NCBI RefSeq assembly: GCF_016126015.1
Contig: NZ_JAEFDB010000001.1
Location: forward strand, 310,001 to 374,000
Reading direction: 5' to 3'
Length of the DNA: 64,000 nucleotides
From: Capnocytophaga periodontitidis
GTDB lineage: Bacteria > Bacteroidota > Bacteroidia > Flavobacteriales > Flavobacteriaceae
The notes beneath the pieces were generated by a model. That model made no database searches, was not told where the DNA came from, and saw only the letters and a program-made list of their open reading frames with translations. This document shows, one piece after another, positions 17,665 through 26,282 of the stretch. Positions within the stretch are counted from its first letter, which is position 1. Every line of letters begins with the position of its first letter. Both the position numbers and the translations under genes were made by a program.

Positions 17665-18800
17665 TTAAAACCTATTTTAGTTTGTTTGTTTTGTTCTTTT
17701 AGTTCTTTTACATCTATATTGGTGAGTTCAGCCAAAGAATAAGGTTTATCTACAATGAATTCTCTATCAGTAGATTGTAAATACTTATTGCATTTTTCGA
17801 CTGTTAGTTCTTTAAATTTATATTCGGCTATTAATCTTCCTTTGCGCAATAGGGCAGAGTCTATTTTAGAAATATCGGAATTGAAAGTACATATCAATTG
17901 GCATTCCAAGACATCGGAGAGCATACCATCGGCAATGTTTAGGATAGAGGATACGACATCGGTATTGCTATTGAGAGCAGTGCGTTCGGCTATGTAGTTT
18001 TCACAGTCTTCGAGTACTAATACTGAATTTTTATTGTCTATTAGCAAACCGATAAAGGCAGGGTCGGTAAGAGATCCAATCATTGAGGTAGGCACAAAGA
18101 TAAATTTCTTATTAGGGATTTGACTTGTAAGCCATTTGATATAATTAGTTTTTCCTGATCCTGCAATTCCGTGAAAGAGTACGACTCCTTTATTCTCATT
18201 GGTAAGGGCGTTTTTCACTCTATTGTGTACCTCAAAGAAATCATCATTATACATCGTTTCAAAGTCGATGCGATAAGGCTTGATAGTATGTGTTCTCACT
18301 TCGAGCCCCACTTGGGTTTTTAATAAGATAGATACCTTAGAATCTTTAGAAACATATTTTTCGATATATTCAGAAAACAGGGCGTTGAGATGTTCCTTTG
18401 CTTTAGGATTGGTATTTTGGTAATGTACACAACTCACTCTGTAGAGTCCATCTTCAAAAATCTGATTGTCATACTCATTAGAAAGATTTTTGTCAATCAA
18501 TAGAAAAACTTCTAAGTCAGGATGATAATAGCATTCTTCGGATTCGTAAAGTTCATTTTGTTTAGAGGCATAGTCTATAGTGTAATAATCTGTGCATTTT
18601 TCAAAATGTTTCAGTTTATCACGTTGGATTACTAAATCATCACTTCCCAGATAGATGTGAGCCATCAAATCATCGAGCAAAGAGCGAAACGGATTTGAAA
18701 AAGTAAGGAGGCGATATTTATCATATACATCTATATGGTCGTCATTATCGAGTTGTAGGATATTAACAGGGTGGTAATATTTAGATTCTTTTATTTTCAT
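17661..18800 (-). CDS. AAA+ ATPase with unique N-terminal region
   Basis: A 379-residue protein with an N-terminal region of about 200 residues that I do not recognise and a C-terminal AAA+ module. The module has Walker A GIAGSGKTN, Walker B VLVLEDCEN, sensor 1 LICTFNSD and an arginine-finger-like LLRKGRL. The Walker B has D in place of the second acidic residue pair seen in many AAA+ proteins (EDCEN). The Bcs1/FtsH-like core suggests a remodelling ATPase. ATG at 18800 is chosen because an upstream TTG at 18821 falls inside the -7 promoter element. First gene of the AAA-CapA-GH29-CPBP operon. Confidence 0.75.
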   Translation of the reverse strand: MKIKESKYYHPVNILQLDNDDHIDVYDKYRLLTFSNPFRSLLDDLMAHIYLGSDDLVIQRDKLKHFEKCTDYYTIDYASKQNELYESEECYYHPDLEVFLLIDKNLSNEYDNQIFEDGLYRVSCVHYQNTNPKAKEHLNALFSEYIEKYVSKDSKVSILLKTQVGLEVRTHTIKPYRIDFETMYNDDFFEVHNRVKNALTNENKGVVLFHGIAGSGKTNYIKWLTSQIPNKKFIFVPTSMIGSLTDPAFIGLLIDNKNSVLVLEDCENYIAERTALNSNTDVVSSILNIADGMLSDVLECQLICTFNSDISKIDSALLRKGRLIAEYKFKELTVEKCNKYLQSTDREFIVDKPYSLAELTNIDVKELKEQNKQTKIGFK

Positions 18801-18818
18801 AAGCAAAATAATAAGGTG

Positions 18819-18849
18819 CAAAAGTAGTATATAATTTATAAATTAGCAA
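18819..18849 (-). promoter_or_regulatory. Promoter of the AAA-CapA-fucosidase-CPBP operon
   Basis: On the minus strand, TTG (18847-18849), 20 bp, TACTTTTG (18819-18826). Initiation near 18813 leaves a leader of about a dozen nucleotides before the ATG at 18800. Confidence 0.65.
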
Positions 18850-18863
18850 ACTTTATAAAACAA

Positions 18864-18897
18864 AAACTTTGCTAAAGGACGACCTTCAGCAAAGTTT
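18864..18897 (-). terminator. Hairpin after the BI-1 gene (family copy 3)
   Basis: AAACTTTGCTAAAGG (18864-18878) pairs with CCTTCAGCAAAGTTT (18883-18897) over 15 positions with one A-C mismatch and a 4 nt loop. It lies between the stop of the BI-1 gene and the promoter of the AAA operon. Confidence 0.65.
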
Positions 18898-18941
18898 CAA
18901 TAAGTTGTTTTTCATTAGCAAATTAGCAAATTGGCTAATTC

Positions 18942-19727
18942 TTAGTTTCTTCTTGATAGTAAGATTCTCAATACGTACCAGAATAGTAACATTACTGATG
19001 AGAACAATTGTAAGGCTGCAGCTACATATTGGTCGGTGCTATATACGTTTTTGATGTTATAGGTTTCGTATAGAATTCCTCCAGCAGCTAAAGCTACCAT
19101 TGCTACTGAAAACCAAAGTCCTAAGTCAAACCTAAACAAAGCTCCTGCAACGATTAATCCTAAGGCTAAAAAACCACCTACTACCAATATAGTACGCAAG
19201 AATGAGAAATCTACACGAGTGAGAAACACTACAGCGGTAAGTCCCGCAAATAATGACAAGGTAATGATACCCGCTTGAGAAATGATAGCTAAGCCATCAC
19301 TAAGATCTATTGCTATATAAATCATCGGTAAGAAGATGATTGCTTCTAAAAGTACATAAATGCCTAAGCCTCTATATTGGGTACTTTTATCTTGTGCTTG
19401 AGTCCATTTATTAGCAAGCATAGAGCCTAACCAGAACCCGCCTAAAATAAATAACCATACGAAAGGACTACTAACCATAGAGAAAATTAAACTTTCAGGC
19501 ACTGTATTTATCAAAATAGCTTCTACTACTATAAAGGCCAAAAGTGCTATTGCTACGTGAGAGTAGGTTTTACGATAGAAAGTAGCTTGTTCTATATTAG
19601 TTGCATACGATACTAATTCAGGAGCGTTGTTGTTCAGATAGTTAGTATTGTAGTTGTTGTTGAAATTTAAGTTATAGCCATTATTGCTATTACTATTGTT
19701 GTTTAGATTGTAATTGTTGTTGCTCAT
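18942..19727 (-). CDS. Bax inhibitor-1/YccA family membrane protein with Asn-rich head
   Basis: A 261-residue protein with seven hydrophobic segments from about residue 55 onward, ending in the basic tail LRILLSRRN, as in the BI-1/YccA/LFG family. Homologues are calcium-leak channels or modulators of membrane proteases (FtsH in the case of YccA). The first 34 residues are a low-complexity run dominated by asparagine (for example NNNYNLNNNSNSNN), which is not part of the family fold. The gene is followed by a family-type hairpin and lies 114 bp upstream of the AAA operon on the same strand. Confidence 0.85.
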   Translation of the reverse strand: MSNNNYNLNNNSNSNNGYNLNFNNNYNTNYLNNNAPELVSYATNIEQATFYRKTYSHVAIALLAFIVVEAILINTVPESLIFSMVSSPFVWLFILGGFWLGSMLANKWTQAQDKSTQYRGLGIYVLLEAIIFLPMIYIAIDLSDGLAIISQAGIITLSLFAGLTAVVFLTRVDFSFLRTILVVGGFLALGLIVAGALFRFDLGLWFSVAMVALAAGGILYETYNIKNVYSTDQYVAAALQLFSSVMLLFWYVLRILLSRRN

Positions 19728-19767
19728 AAAATTCTATTTAAAAAGTATTTGTTTTTTAGTAAATCAA

Positions 19768-19819
19768 AAACTTTGCCAAAAGATCTACCCTGATACTGAG
19801 TAGCCTTTTGGCAAAGTTT
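19768..19819 (-). terminator. Hairpin after fbaA (family copy 4)
   Basis: AAACTTTGCCAAAAG (19768-19782) is perfectly complementary to CTTTTGGCAAAGTTT (19805-19819). The 22 nt between can form a second small stem (CTAC/GTAG). It begins 13 bp after the fbaA stop. Confidence 0.7.
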
Positions 19820-19832
19820 ATCAAGGGGAATA

Positions 19833-20900
19833 CTATAAAGTATTTACGTTGTTAAGATCTTCGAAAGCTTTTTTCAAGCGGGTAACGAAAGTTTTTTCAC
19901 CTTCACGAAGCCATACACGAGGATCGTAATATTTTTTGTTAGGAGCTTCAGGACCTTCAGGGTTACCTATTTGACCTTGCAAGTAAGCAGCTTTGGCTTT
20001 CATATAGTCGCGAACACCTTCGGTGAAAGCGTATTGCAAGTCGGTATCGATGTTCATTTTGATAACACCGTAAGAAATAGCCTCGCGGATTTCTTCGAGA
20101 GTAGATCCAGAACCGCCGTGGAATACGAGGTCGAGGGCGTTATGACCTAAGTTGTATTTTTTAGAAACGTAGTCTTGAGAATCTCTTAAGATTTTAGGAG
20201 TTAATTTTACGTTACCAGGTTTGTATACACCGTGAACGTTACCAAAAGCGGCAGCGATAGTGAATTGAGAGCTTACTTTAGAAAGTTCTTCATAAGCGAA
20301 AGCTACATCTTCAGGTTGTGTAAAGAGTTTGTTGCTATCAACGTGAGAGTTATCCACTCCATCTTCTTCACCACCAGTCATACCGAGTTCGATTTCCAAA
20401 GTCATATCCATTTTGCTCATACGTTCAAGGTAACGTTTGCAAGTTTCAATATTTTCTTTGATAGGCTCTTCAGAGAGGTCAATCATATGAGAGCTAAAAA
20501 GAGGTTTTCCTGTTTCTTTGAAGTGTTTTTCAGAAGCTTCGAGCATACCGTCTAACCAAGGAAGCAATTTTTTAGCACAGTGGTCAGTATGCAAGATGAT
20601 AGAAGCGCCATAAGCTTCGGCGAGTTGGTGAACGTGTTTTGCTCCAGCTACAGCTCCAAGAACAGAAGCACGTTGGTTGTCGTTAGAGAGACCTTTACCA
20701 GCCATAAACTGAGCGCCGCCATTAGAGAATTGGATAATCATTGGGGCGTTTACTGCTACAGCGGTTTCTAAAGCAGCATTGATAGAGTTAGAACTGATAA
20801 CGTTGGCTGCAGGAAGAGCAAAGCCTTTTTCTTTGGCGTATTTAAATACTTCTTGTACTTCTTTTCCAAGAATTACGCCTTTTTTAATGTTATGTGCCAT
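19833..20900 (-). CDS. fbaA: Class II fructose-bisphosphate aldolase
   Basis: Cleaves fructose 1,6-bisphosphate to dihydroxyacetone phosphate and glyceraldehyde 3-phosphate in glycolysis and runs in reverse in gluconeogenesis. The 355-residue length and motifs are those of the class IIA (FbaA) type: the zinc-binding ILHTDHCAKK segment near 100-110, the acidic LEIELGMTGGEEDG, and the phosphate-binding VFHGGSGSTLEE near 265. A consensus promoter sits at 20940-20970 and a hairpin follows the stop, so it is monocistronic. Confidence 0.97.
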   Translation of the reverse strand: MAHNIKKGVILGKEVQEVFKYAKEKGFALPAANVISSNSINAALETAVAVNAPMIIQFSNGGAQFMAGKGLSNDNQRASVLGAVAGAKHVHQLAEAYGASIILHTDHCAKKLLPWLDGMLEASEKHFKETGKPLFSSHMIDLSEEPIKENIETCKRYLERMSKMDMTLEIELGMTGGEEDGVDNSHVDSNKLFTQPEDVAFAYEELSKVSSQFTIAAAFGNVHGVYKPGNVKLTPKILRDSQDYVSKKYNLGHNALDLVFHGGSGSTLEEIREAISYGVIKMNIDTDLQYAFTEGVRDYMKAKAAYLQGQIGNPEGPEAPNKKYYDPRVWLREGEKTFVTRLKKAFEDLNNVNTL

Positions 20901-20939
20901 TTCTTTATTAAGATATAATTAGTTTTCAAATTGAGACCG

Positions 20940-20970
20940 CAAAGATATAAAAAATCTATTGAACTATCAA
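20940..20970 (-). promoter_or_regulatory. Promoter of fbaA
   Basis: On the minus strand, TTG (20968-20970), 20 bp, TATCTTTG (20940-20947), placing the start about 35 nt before the ATG. Confidence 0.7.
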
Positions 20971-20976
20971 AATAAT

Positions 20977-22035
20977 TTAGTGTTTTTTATTTAACAAACA
21001 AAAATCTAATAGTACCATTGCGGTCATTGCCTCGACAATAGGTACAGCGCGGGGTACTACACAGGGGTCGTGCCTGCCTTTACCTTGCATAGTTACTATG
21101 TTGCCTTTGCTATCGAGGGCAGGTTGTTCTTGCATAAGGGTAGCTACGGGCTTAAAAGCTACTCTAAAATAAATATCCATACCATTGCTGATGCCCCCTT
21201 GTATACCGCCTGAATAGTTGGTTTGTGTAGAGCCATCGGGGTTGAAAAGGTCGTTGTGCTGACTACCGCGCATTGTAGTACCTGCAAAGCCACTACCATA
21301 TTCAAAGCCTTTTACAGCATTGATAGAGAGCATCGCCTTGCCGAGCTGTGCGTGGAGCTTGTCGAACACAGGTTCGCCCCAACCTATAGGCACTCCTTTT
21401 ACTACACAGTTTACTACTCCGCCCACTGTGTCGCCTTCTTTACGAATAGCCTTGATATAAGCTTCCATTTGTTCTGCTAAGATAGGGTCGGGACAGCGCA
21501 CGGCATTGGTTTCGGCTATGGCTAAATCGAGATCGGTATAGGGTTTAGTAAGGGAAAGCTCGCCTACGCTCGATACATAAGCGTTGATTTGTATTCCTTT
21601 GAGTACTTGTTTGGCAATAGCTCCTGCTACCACACGGCTTACGGTCTCGCGTGCTGAAGAGCGTCCGCCTCCACGATAGTCACGAATACCGTATTTCTGT
21701 TGATATACATAATCGGCGTGGCTGGGACGGTATACTTCGGCTATATGGGCATAATCGGCTGAATGTTGATTTTCGTTTTCAATGATAAAGCCAATAGGGG
21801 TACCTGTAGTCTTGCCGTTTAAAATACCCGAAAGGAAACGTACCTTGTCGCCCTCTTTTCGCTGAGTAACAATAGCTGACTGCCCCGGACGGCGGCGGTC
21901 GAGTTCGTGCTGTATGGCTTCAAAATCTAAAAGAATATTAGGAGGACAGCCATCAATAATGCCTCCTAATGCCTCGCCGTGCGACTCACCAAAGGAGGCA
22001 AGCCTAAAAAGTGTGCCAAAGCTATTGCCTGCCAT
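20977..22035 (-). CDS. aroC: Chorismate synthase
   Basis: Converts 5-enolpyruvylshikimate 3-phosphate to chorismate with reduced FMN, the last step of the shikimate route. The 352 residues show the family signatures [17 protein letters not shown] near the start, [14 protein letters not shown], the [14 protein letters not shown] flavin/substrate segment and KPVATL toward the C-terminus. Its start codon overlaps the stop of the upstream SRPBCC gene (TAATG), so it is translationally coupled as the last gene of a three-gene unit. Confidence 0.97.
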   Translation of the reverse strand: MAGNSFGTLFRLASFGESHGEALGGIIDGCPPNILLDFEAIQHELDRRRPGQSAIVTQRKEGDKVRFLSGILNGKTTGTPIGFIIENENQHSADYAHIAEVYRPSHADYVYQQKYGIRDYRGGGRSSARETVSRVVAGAIAKQVLKGIQINAYVSSVGELSLTKPYTDLDLAIAETNAVRCPDPILAEQMEAYIKAIRKEGDTVGGVVNCVVKGVPIGWGEPVFDKLHAQLGKAMLSINAVKGFEYGSGFAGTTMRGSQHNDLFNPDGSTQTNYSGGIQGGISNGMDIYFRVAFKPVATLMQEQPALDSKGNIVTMQGKGRHDPCVVPRAVPIVEAMTAMVLLDFCLLNKKH

Positions 22036-22427
22036 TATAAGTCTTTCATTTTTGTTACTAATACCTCTATAAACTTGCTGATGGGCGTTTTGACCATCAT
22101 TGCCATTATGGGGTTAAAATCCCCTTTGAAGAGTAGTTGTACTTCACTCTCATTATCTGATATTTCAGTAATATTAGTAGTGAGTTGGAATGGGATTTTC
22201 CCATTAGCTTCTCCTAATACCAGCTGGCTATGGGGGGTACTACTTTTCTTTTCTAAATAAATCTCAGGCATTCCTTTTAAGGCAAACACAAAAGAAGTGT
22301 CACTGAGTTTTTCAAATTTGCTGATGTTTTCGGGCATCAAGCGTTCAAAGGTTTCTACTTTTTCTAAGAGAGTAAAGAGGTCTTTAGCACTCTTGGGGAT
22401 AATTGTTTTTTGGGTTTCTAAATTCAT
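22035..22427 (-). CDS. SRPBCC (START-like) domain protein
   Basis: A 130-residue single-domain protein with the helix-grip pattern of the SRPBCC/Bet v 1 superfamily. There is an N-terminal strand, a short helix ([20 protein letters not shown]), a run of antiparallel strands and a long C-terminal helix containing [11 protein letters not shown]. It probably binds a hydrophobic ligand; the function is unknown. ATG at 22427 is preferred over the TTG at 22442. Genes of this type often sit beside pyrE or aroC in Flavobacteria. It overlaps aroC by one base. Confidence 0.7.
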   Translation of the reverse strand: MNLETQKTIIPKSAKDLFTLLEKVETFERLMPENISKFEKLSDTSFVFALKGMPEIYLEKKSSTPHSQLVLGEANGKIPFQLTTNITEISDNESEVQLLFKGDFNPIMAMMVKTPISKFIEVLVTKMKDL

Positions 22428-22469
22428 TGGATAATTTGTCAATTTGGTACGAGCCGCACGGGCAATTTG

Positions 22470-23246
22470 TTATTTTACTAAAATGGTTTCCCAGCCGTCG
22501 TACTGGCCGTTGGTATCGAGAGCTACATCTATCAAGTCCCAAGTGTCGGGGTCGATAGCCTCTACAGTATTTACTTTGGTAATTATCAATTGGTAGCCTA
22601 AATCTTCGTTAGGGTCATCGCCTTCTTCGGGTTCTATTTTGCGACTTTCTTGTATTTCATAGCCTAAGGCTTTCATCTTATCGATAGCTTCTGCCATATC
22701 CTTTTCAGTGTTGAAATACAACCAGTGGTCTATAGGGCGCTCTTGATCGGTATGGTCACCAGACTGCTCACAATGGCGGCGTACTGCACTGTTTTTGATG
22801 CTTTGATGTTCGTAGATATTGGGGTAAAGATAGTCGGAGTATATTTCCCAATTAGGGTCATCTACGATACGTATTTCAGGTTCGTAGTCGGTGATATTTG
22901 TGAAAGCCTTTTCGATGTTAGCTACCAATAGAGGAGCCTCTTGAGTGTAGTAAAACCAAGTTGTATTGCCCTGATAAGTTACAACTCCTGCTAAAAAATC
23001 GGTCTCTTTTAGTGAAGGCATTATAATATCTTCAATGTTATAGAGACGTTCTCTTTCCTCATTGGTAGTAAAACCATACTCATCGGGTGCTTTAAGGACA
23101 AGGTTTAGCCTTACGCATTGGGTATAACCCTCTATAGGGGAATCGGTTTCGCCTATACCTAAATTGACGCGAAACACAGCGGGCTTATCTTCCACTCTAC
23201 CGATATAGACTGCCCAGTTTTCGGGGATTTCTGTTTTTTGAATCAT
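22470..23246 (-). CDS. DUF695 plus RraB-like domain protein
   Basis: A 258-residue soluble protein in two parts. Residues 1-135 resemble DUF695 (WAVYIGRVEDKPAVFRVNLG and a WFYYT core). Residues 150-258 resemble the RNase E inhibitor RraB fold (DHWLYFNTEKDMAEAIDKMK, LGYEIQESRK). The combination is a known conserved architecture of unknown function. A role in RNA decay control is only inferred from the second domain. It is the first gene of the unit leading to aroC, with a 42 bp gap to the SRPBCC gene. Confidence 0.72.
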   Translation of the reverse strand: MIQKTEIPENWAVYIGRVEDKPAVFRVNLGIGETDSPIEGYTQCVRLNLVLKAPDEYGFTTNEERERLYNIEDIIMPSLKETDFLAGVVTYQGNTTWFYYTQEAPLLVANIEKAFTNITDYEPEIRIVDDPNWEIYSDYLYPNIYEHQSIKNSAVRRHCEQSGDHTDQERPIDHWLYFNTEKDMAEAIDKMKALGYEIQESRKIEPEEGDDPNEDLGYQLIITKVNTVEAIDPDTWDLIDVALDTNGQYDGWETILVK

Positions 23247-23556
23247 ATTTATTTGTCGATTTATCTATTTTGCAAAATTGTTAATATTTTTTAGTTTTTA
23301 TTGCGAATTTTTCAATTATAAGATAAAGTATTTAAGCTATTGATTGTTAGTGTTGTATCGTGTTATCTTCGCTTTGTGTTCAGTATGTGTTCGCTCTTCC
23401 TTCGTTTTTTCTATATTGTTCCTTCAGTGGAAAAAAGGAAAGGTAGTAAAGTGAAACACTGATTATCAAGCTATTTAATTTATTGATTTACCCATTTATC
23501 GATTAGAGAATTTATTGAAAGATTCGCAATGTTTTGACTAATAATTTACCGATTTG
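23247..23556. other. 310-bp gap between pyrE and the DUF695 gene
   Basis: No gene is seen. On the minus strand a GC-richer patch at about 23345-23405 holds degenerate direct repeats of the words GCGAA and GAACACA. The rest is AT-rich. A degenerate -7-like CAATTTTG precedes the DUF695 gene on the minus strand near 23270. There is no clear terminator for pyrE. Confidence 0.45.
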
Positions 23557-24198
23557 TTAATTACGCCATGTGTTGGGGCTTTTGCGCCATTCTTTGAGAG
23601 TATCCAGTTCATACTCGCTGATGTAGCCTATAGCTAAGGCTTTGATAAGCAAATGGTCGTAGTCGCTGAGGGTATGAAGGGAGAGTTTTTCGGAAGCAAA
23701 ATTGGCATTGGCTACCTCAAAGTTATACGAGAAGATAGCCACCATGCCTAAAACTTCAGCACCGAAGTCGCGAAGGGCTTTTACAGCATTGAGACTACTC
23801 ATACCAGTGCTGATGAGGTCTTCTATAACGATTACTTGCTGTCCTGCAGAGAGTAATCCCTCTATTTGGTTTTGGCGACCGTGTTTTTTAGGTTCAGGAC
23901 GCACATAGACAAAGGGCAAATCGAGAGCATTGGCTACCAACATCCCCATTCCGATAGCCCCTGTAGCAACCCCAGCTACCACCTCAGCAGTGGGATAATA
24001 GCTTTTTATGTAGGTAGCCATAGTGTTGGCTACGTAATTGCGAACCTCTGGAAATGAGAGGATTATACGATTATCGCAATAAATAGGCGATTTCCAACCG
24101 CTTGCCCACGTAAAATAATTTTCAGAATTCAATTTTATTGCGTTAATTTGCAGTAAAAATTCGGCAGTATGTTGTGCCGTAATGTTATCTAAAATCAT
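23557..24198 (-). CDS. pyrE: Orotate phosphoribosyltransferase
   Basis: Joins orotate and PRPP to make OMP in pyrimidine synthesis. The 213-residue length is normal. The PRPP-binding motif VIVIEDLISTGMSS is near 121-134, with the flexible catalytic loop RPEPKKHGRQNQIEG just before it and TWASGWKSPIYCDNR at the N-terminus for orotate binding. The ATG at 24198 is only 6 bp from the divergent NUDIX start codon, so its promoter (24245-24275) lies inside the NUDIX coding region. Confidence 0.96.
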   Translation of the reverse strand: MILDNITAQHTAEFLLQINAIKLNSENYFTWASGWKSPIYCDNRIILSFPEVRNYVANTMATYIKSYYPTAEVVAGVATGAIGMGMLVANALDLPFVYVRPEPKKHGRQNQIEGLLSAGQQVIVIEDLISTGMSSLNAVKALRDFGAEVLGMVAIFSYNFEVANANFASEKLSLHTLSDYDHLLIKALAIGYISEYELDTLKEWRKSPNTWRN

Positions 24199-24204
24199 AA
24201 GCTT

Positions 24205-24813
24205 ATGTATGAAATTTTTTTAGACGATAAGTCGATTATTTTGACAAATGTACGAGAAAATATTGAGAACGTCAAATATTTTCCATTAAAAGATGTAACC
24301 TTTGATGAAATCATCGAGGAATTAGGTCGTAAAGAGGTAAGTAGAATATATCTCTATCATCCTAAGGAAGAGAAACTTATGAAGAAATTTAAGAAACTTG
24401 TACCCACTATAAAAGCGGGAGGAGGCGTGGTGTATAATGAGGAAGGAAAAGTACTGCTTATCAAGCGACACGGCAAGTGGGATTTGCCCAAAGGAAAGAA
24501 AGAAAAGGGTGAAAATATTGCTACTTGTGCCTTGCGTGAAGTGGAGGAAGAAACGGGGGTAAAAAAGCTCCTAATACAGCGTTTTAGGACGATTACTTAC
24601 CACCTATTCAAACGCGATGGACACTATTTTTTGAAAGAAACCTATTGGTATGATATGACCACGGCTTACAAGAAAAAGTTAGTGCCTCAAACAGAGGAGG
24701 ATATAGAGAAAGTATGTTGGAAAGATGAGGCAGAGGCAAAGGAATTGGTGAAGAACTCGTATAAGAATATTCAGTTGGTGTTAGGTGTTAGAAATGGAAA
24801 AGAATTTTTATGA
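24205..24813 (+). CDS. NUDIX hydrolase
   Basis: A 202-residue protein with an N-terminal extension of about 65 residues and then a NUDIX domain. The NUDIX box is GKKEKGENIATCALREVEEE followed by TGV (about 97-119) and has all the metal-binding glutamates. It hydrolyses a nucleoside diphosphate linked to some group X; the substrate cannot be told. The pairing with pyrE in divergent orientation is common in Flavobacteria. Its last 20 bp overlap the next gene. No consensus promoter is seen in the pyrE coding region that must hold it. Confidence 0.88.
   Translation: MYEIFLDDKSIILTNVRENIENVKYFPLKDVTFDEIIEELGRKEVSRIYLYHPKEEKLMKKFKKLVPTIKAGGGVVYNEEGKVLLIKRHGKWDLPKGKKEKGENIATCALREVEEETGVKKLLIQRFRTITYHLFKRDGHYFLKETYWYDMTTAYKKKLVPQTEEDIEKVCWKDEAEAKELVKNSYKNIQLVLGVRNGKEFL
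24245..24275 (-). promoter_or_regulatory. pyrE promoter inside the NUDIX coding region
   Basis: On the minus strand, TTG (24273-24275), 20 bp, TACATTTG (24245-24252). This gives pyrE a leader of about 40 nt, all within the first 16 codons of the divergent NUDIX gene. Confidence 0.6.
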
Positions 24814-25222
24814 TTTAGAGCTTATCAAAATATTAGAAGAGCATATAGAAAATGAAGATTTTCAAATAATAAACTCTGATATTTATGTTGATAAGGTGAA
24901 TGCTAATTCACCTTTTGCTGGAAGTAGAGTTTATTTTGAGCTATTGGATAAGCATCAAAGAATATTTTTTGATGAGAACGAAGCCGTTGTAGCTTTTGTA
25001 AAGAGTATTGCAATGGAGGTGGGGATAGAGCCAGATGAAAAAGTAGTTTATTTAGGAGATAATGTATCGAACTTAACCTATATATTCTCATTTAAATATT
25101 TAGACAAAGTCATTGTAGATATATTAGATAATATACCTGAACATCATTACTTTTTATCTGAAAGTATGAAGTGGATTCTATATATATCGTATGAAGATTG
25201 TGCTGATTTTGCGTTGATATGA
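24794..25222 (+). CDS. Small acidic protein of unknown function
   Basis: I do not recognise this 142-residue acidic, probably alpha/beta cytoplasmic protein. No signal peptide, membrane segment or metal motif is seen. ATG at 24794 is preferred; a GTG at 24785 would add three residues. It overlaps the NUDIX gene by 20 bp at its start and fluC by 4 bp (ATGA) at its end, so it is translated as part of the NUDIX-fluC-DUF4230 unit. Confidence 0.55.
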   Translation: MEKNFYDLELIKILEEHIENEDFQIINSDIYVDKVNANSPFAGSRVYFELLDKHQRIFFDENEAVVAFVKSIAMEVGIEPDEKVVYLGDNVSNLTYIFSFKYLDKVIVDILDNIPEHHYFLSESMKWILYISYEDCADFALI

Positions 25223-25593
25223 TAAAAGATATACTAATAGTTGGCCTTGGTAGCTTTATAGGAGGTACATTGCGCTATATGCTTTCAATAGCCTTCAACA
25301 AGATAGTGCGCACTTGTACATTCCCGATAGGCATTTTGGTAGTAAATGTATTAGGATGCTTTTTTATAGGTGTATTGTATAGCTATTTTAAGAATAGAGT
25401 AGGGGAGAGCCTTTTACCCTTATTGCTGATGACAGGTGTTTTGGGAGGTTTTACAACATTCTCTACTTTTTCATTGGAGGTACTGCAGTTATATCAACAA
25501 AATGAACTACTAAAAGCTATTCTTTATGTAATAGTTAGTGTAGGAATTGGTATTTTGGCGTGCTTTTTGGGGTGTATTGTAGGTAATAAATAA
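25219..25593 (+). CDS. fluC: Fluoride exporter FluC/CrcB
   Basis: A fluoride-selective channel of the dual-topology FluC family, 124 residues with four membrane helices. The family signature GGFTTFSTFSLE (about 75-86) lines the pore, and the pore asparagine lies in VNVLGCFFIG. The N-terminal GLGSFIGGTLRY segment is also diagnostic. No fluoride riboswitch is seen upstream, since the start codon overlaps the previous gene. Confidence 0.93.
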   Translation: MIKDILIVGLGSFIGGTLRYMLSIAFNKIVRTCTFPIGILVVNVLGCFFIGVLYSYFKNRVGESLLPLLLMTGVLGGFTTFSTFSLEVLQLYQQNELLKAILYVIVSVGIGILACFLGCIVGNK

Positions 25594-25604
25594 AGTATAA
25601 AAAA

Positions 25605-26219
25605 ATGAAGAAATTTTTATTAGGAGTAGTCGTAGCGGTCGCTGTATTGCTACTTATAAAATATTTTAGCGATAAAAAAGAAAGTCAAGAACGATTAGAG
25701 GCTGATACAACCCTAATACAAACACAAATCGCAAATGTGAGCAAATTGGTAGTTACCGAAGGGCATTTTGCCGAAGTGCTCTCGTATACCGATACTCAAA
25801 AGTACTTTATGGATTTGCTATCGTTTGATAAGAAAATCCTTACAGTAGTAAATGCCGATGTAACAGTAGCTTATGACTTACACAAAATCGACTATGAAGT
25901 AAACGAAGAACAAAAAAAAGTTATCATTAAATCGTTACCAGAAGCTGAGGTGAAGATTTACCCTACAATGAAGTATTACGATGTGAGTCAGAGTCAAGTA
26001 AACCCATTTACCCCTGATGATGTAGAAAAAATACAGAAAAAAGTGAAAGCAGAATTACAGCGCAAGGTAGATGCTTCTACTTTGAAGAGCAATGCCCAAA
26101 ACAGACTGCTTACTGAGCTTTCTAACCTTATCTTTGCTACCCGTGCCGTAGGTTGGACTTTAGAATACCAAAACACACCTATTGAAAACAAAGATGATTT
26201 TAAACTTCTGAAACCATAA
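25605..26219 (+). CDS. DUF4230 family membrane-anchored protein
   Basis: A 204-residue protein with one N-terminal transmembrane helix (about 4-20) and a periplasmic DUF4230 domain with alternating strands (VVTEGHFAEVLSYTD, VTVAYDLHKIDYE) and a helical C-terminal part. The family is common in Bacteroidota and Firmicutes and its function is unknown. It begins 11 bp after fluC, so it is probably co-transcribed, and it ends before the consensus promoter of the reductase gene. Confidence 0.8.
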   Translation: MKKFLLGVVVAVAVLLLIKYFSDKKESQERLEADTTLIQTQIANVSKLVVTEGHFAEVLSYTDTQKYFMDLLSFDKKILTVVNADVTVAYDLHKIDYEVNEEQKKVIIKSLPEAEVKIYPTMKYYDVSQSQVNPFTPDDVEKIQKKVKAELQRKVDASTLKSNAQNRLLTELSNLIFATRAVGWTLEYQNTPIENKDDFKLLKP

Positions 26220-26234
26220 TTTGTTTATTGTTAC

Positions 26235-26264
26235 TTGCTAATTGTTAATTATTTTGTACCTTTG
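26235..26264 (+). promoter_or_regulatory. Promoter of the ferredoxin-NADP reductase gene
   Basis: TTG (26235-26237), 19 bp, TACCTTTG (26257-26264), 18 bp before the ATG at 26283. Confidence 0.75.
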
Positions 26265-26282
26265 CCCCCAAAATAGCAATAA

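Noticed and set aside
25180-25218. Fluoride riboswitch before fluC
   Set aside because: The fluC start overlaps the upstream coding region and no crcB-motif fold is seen.
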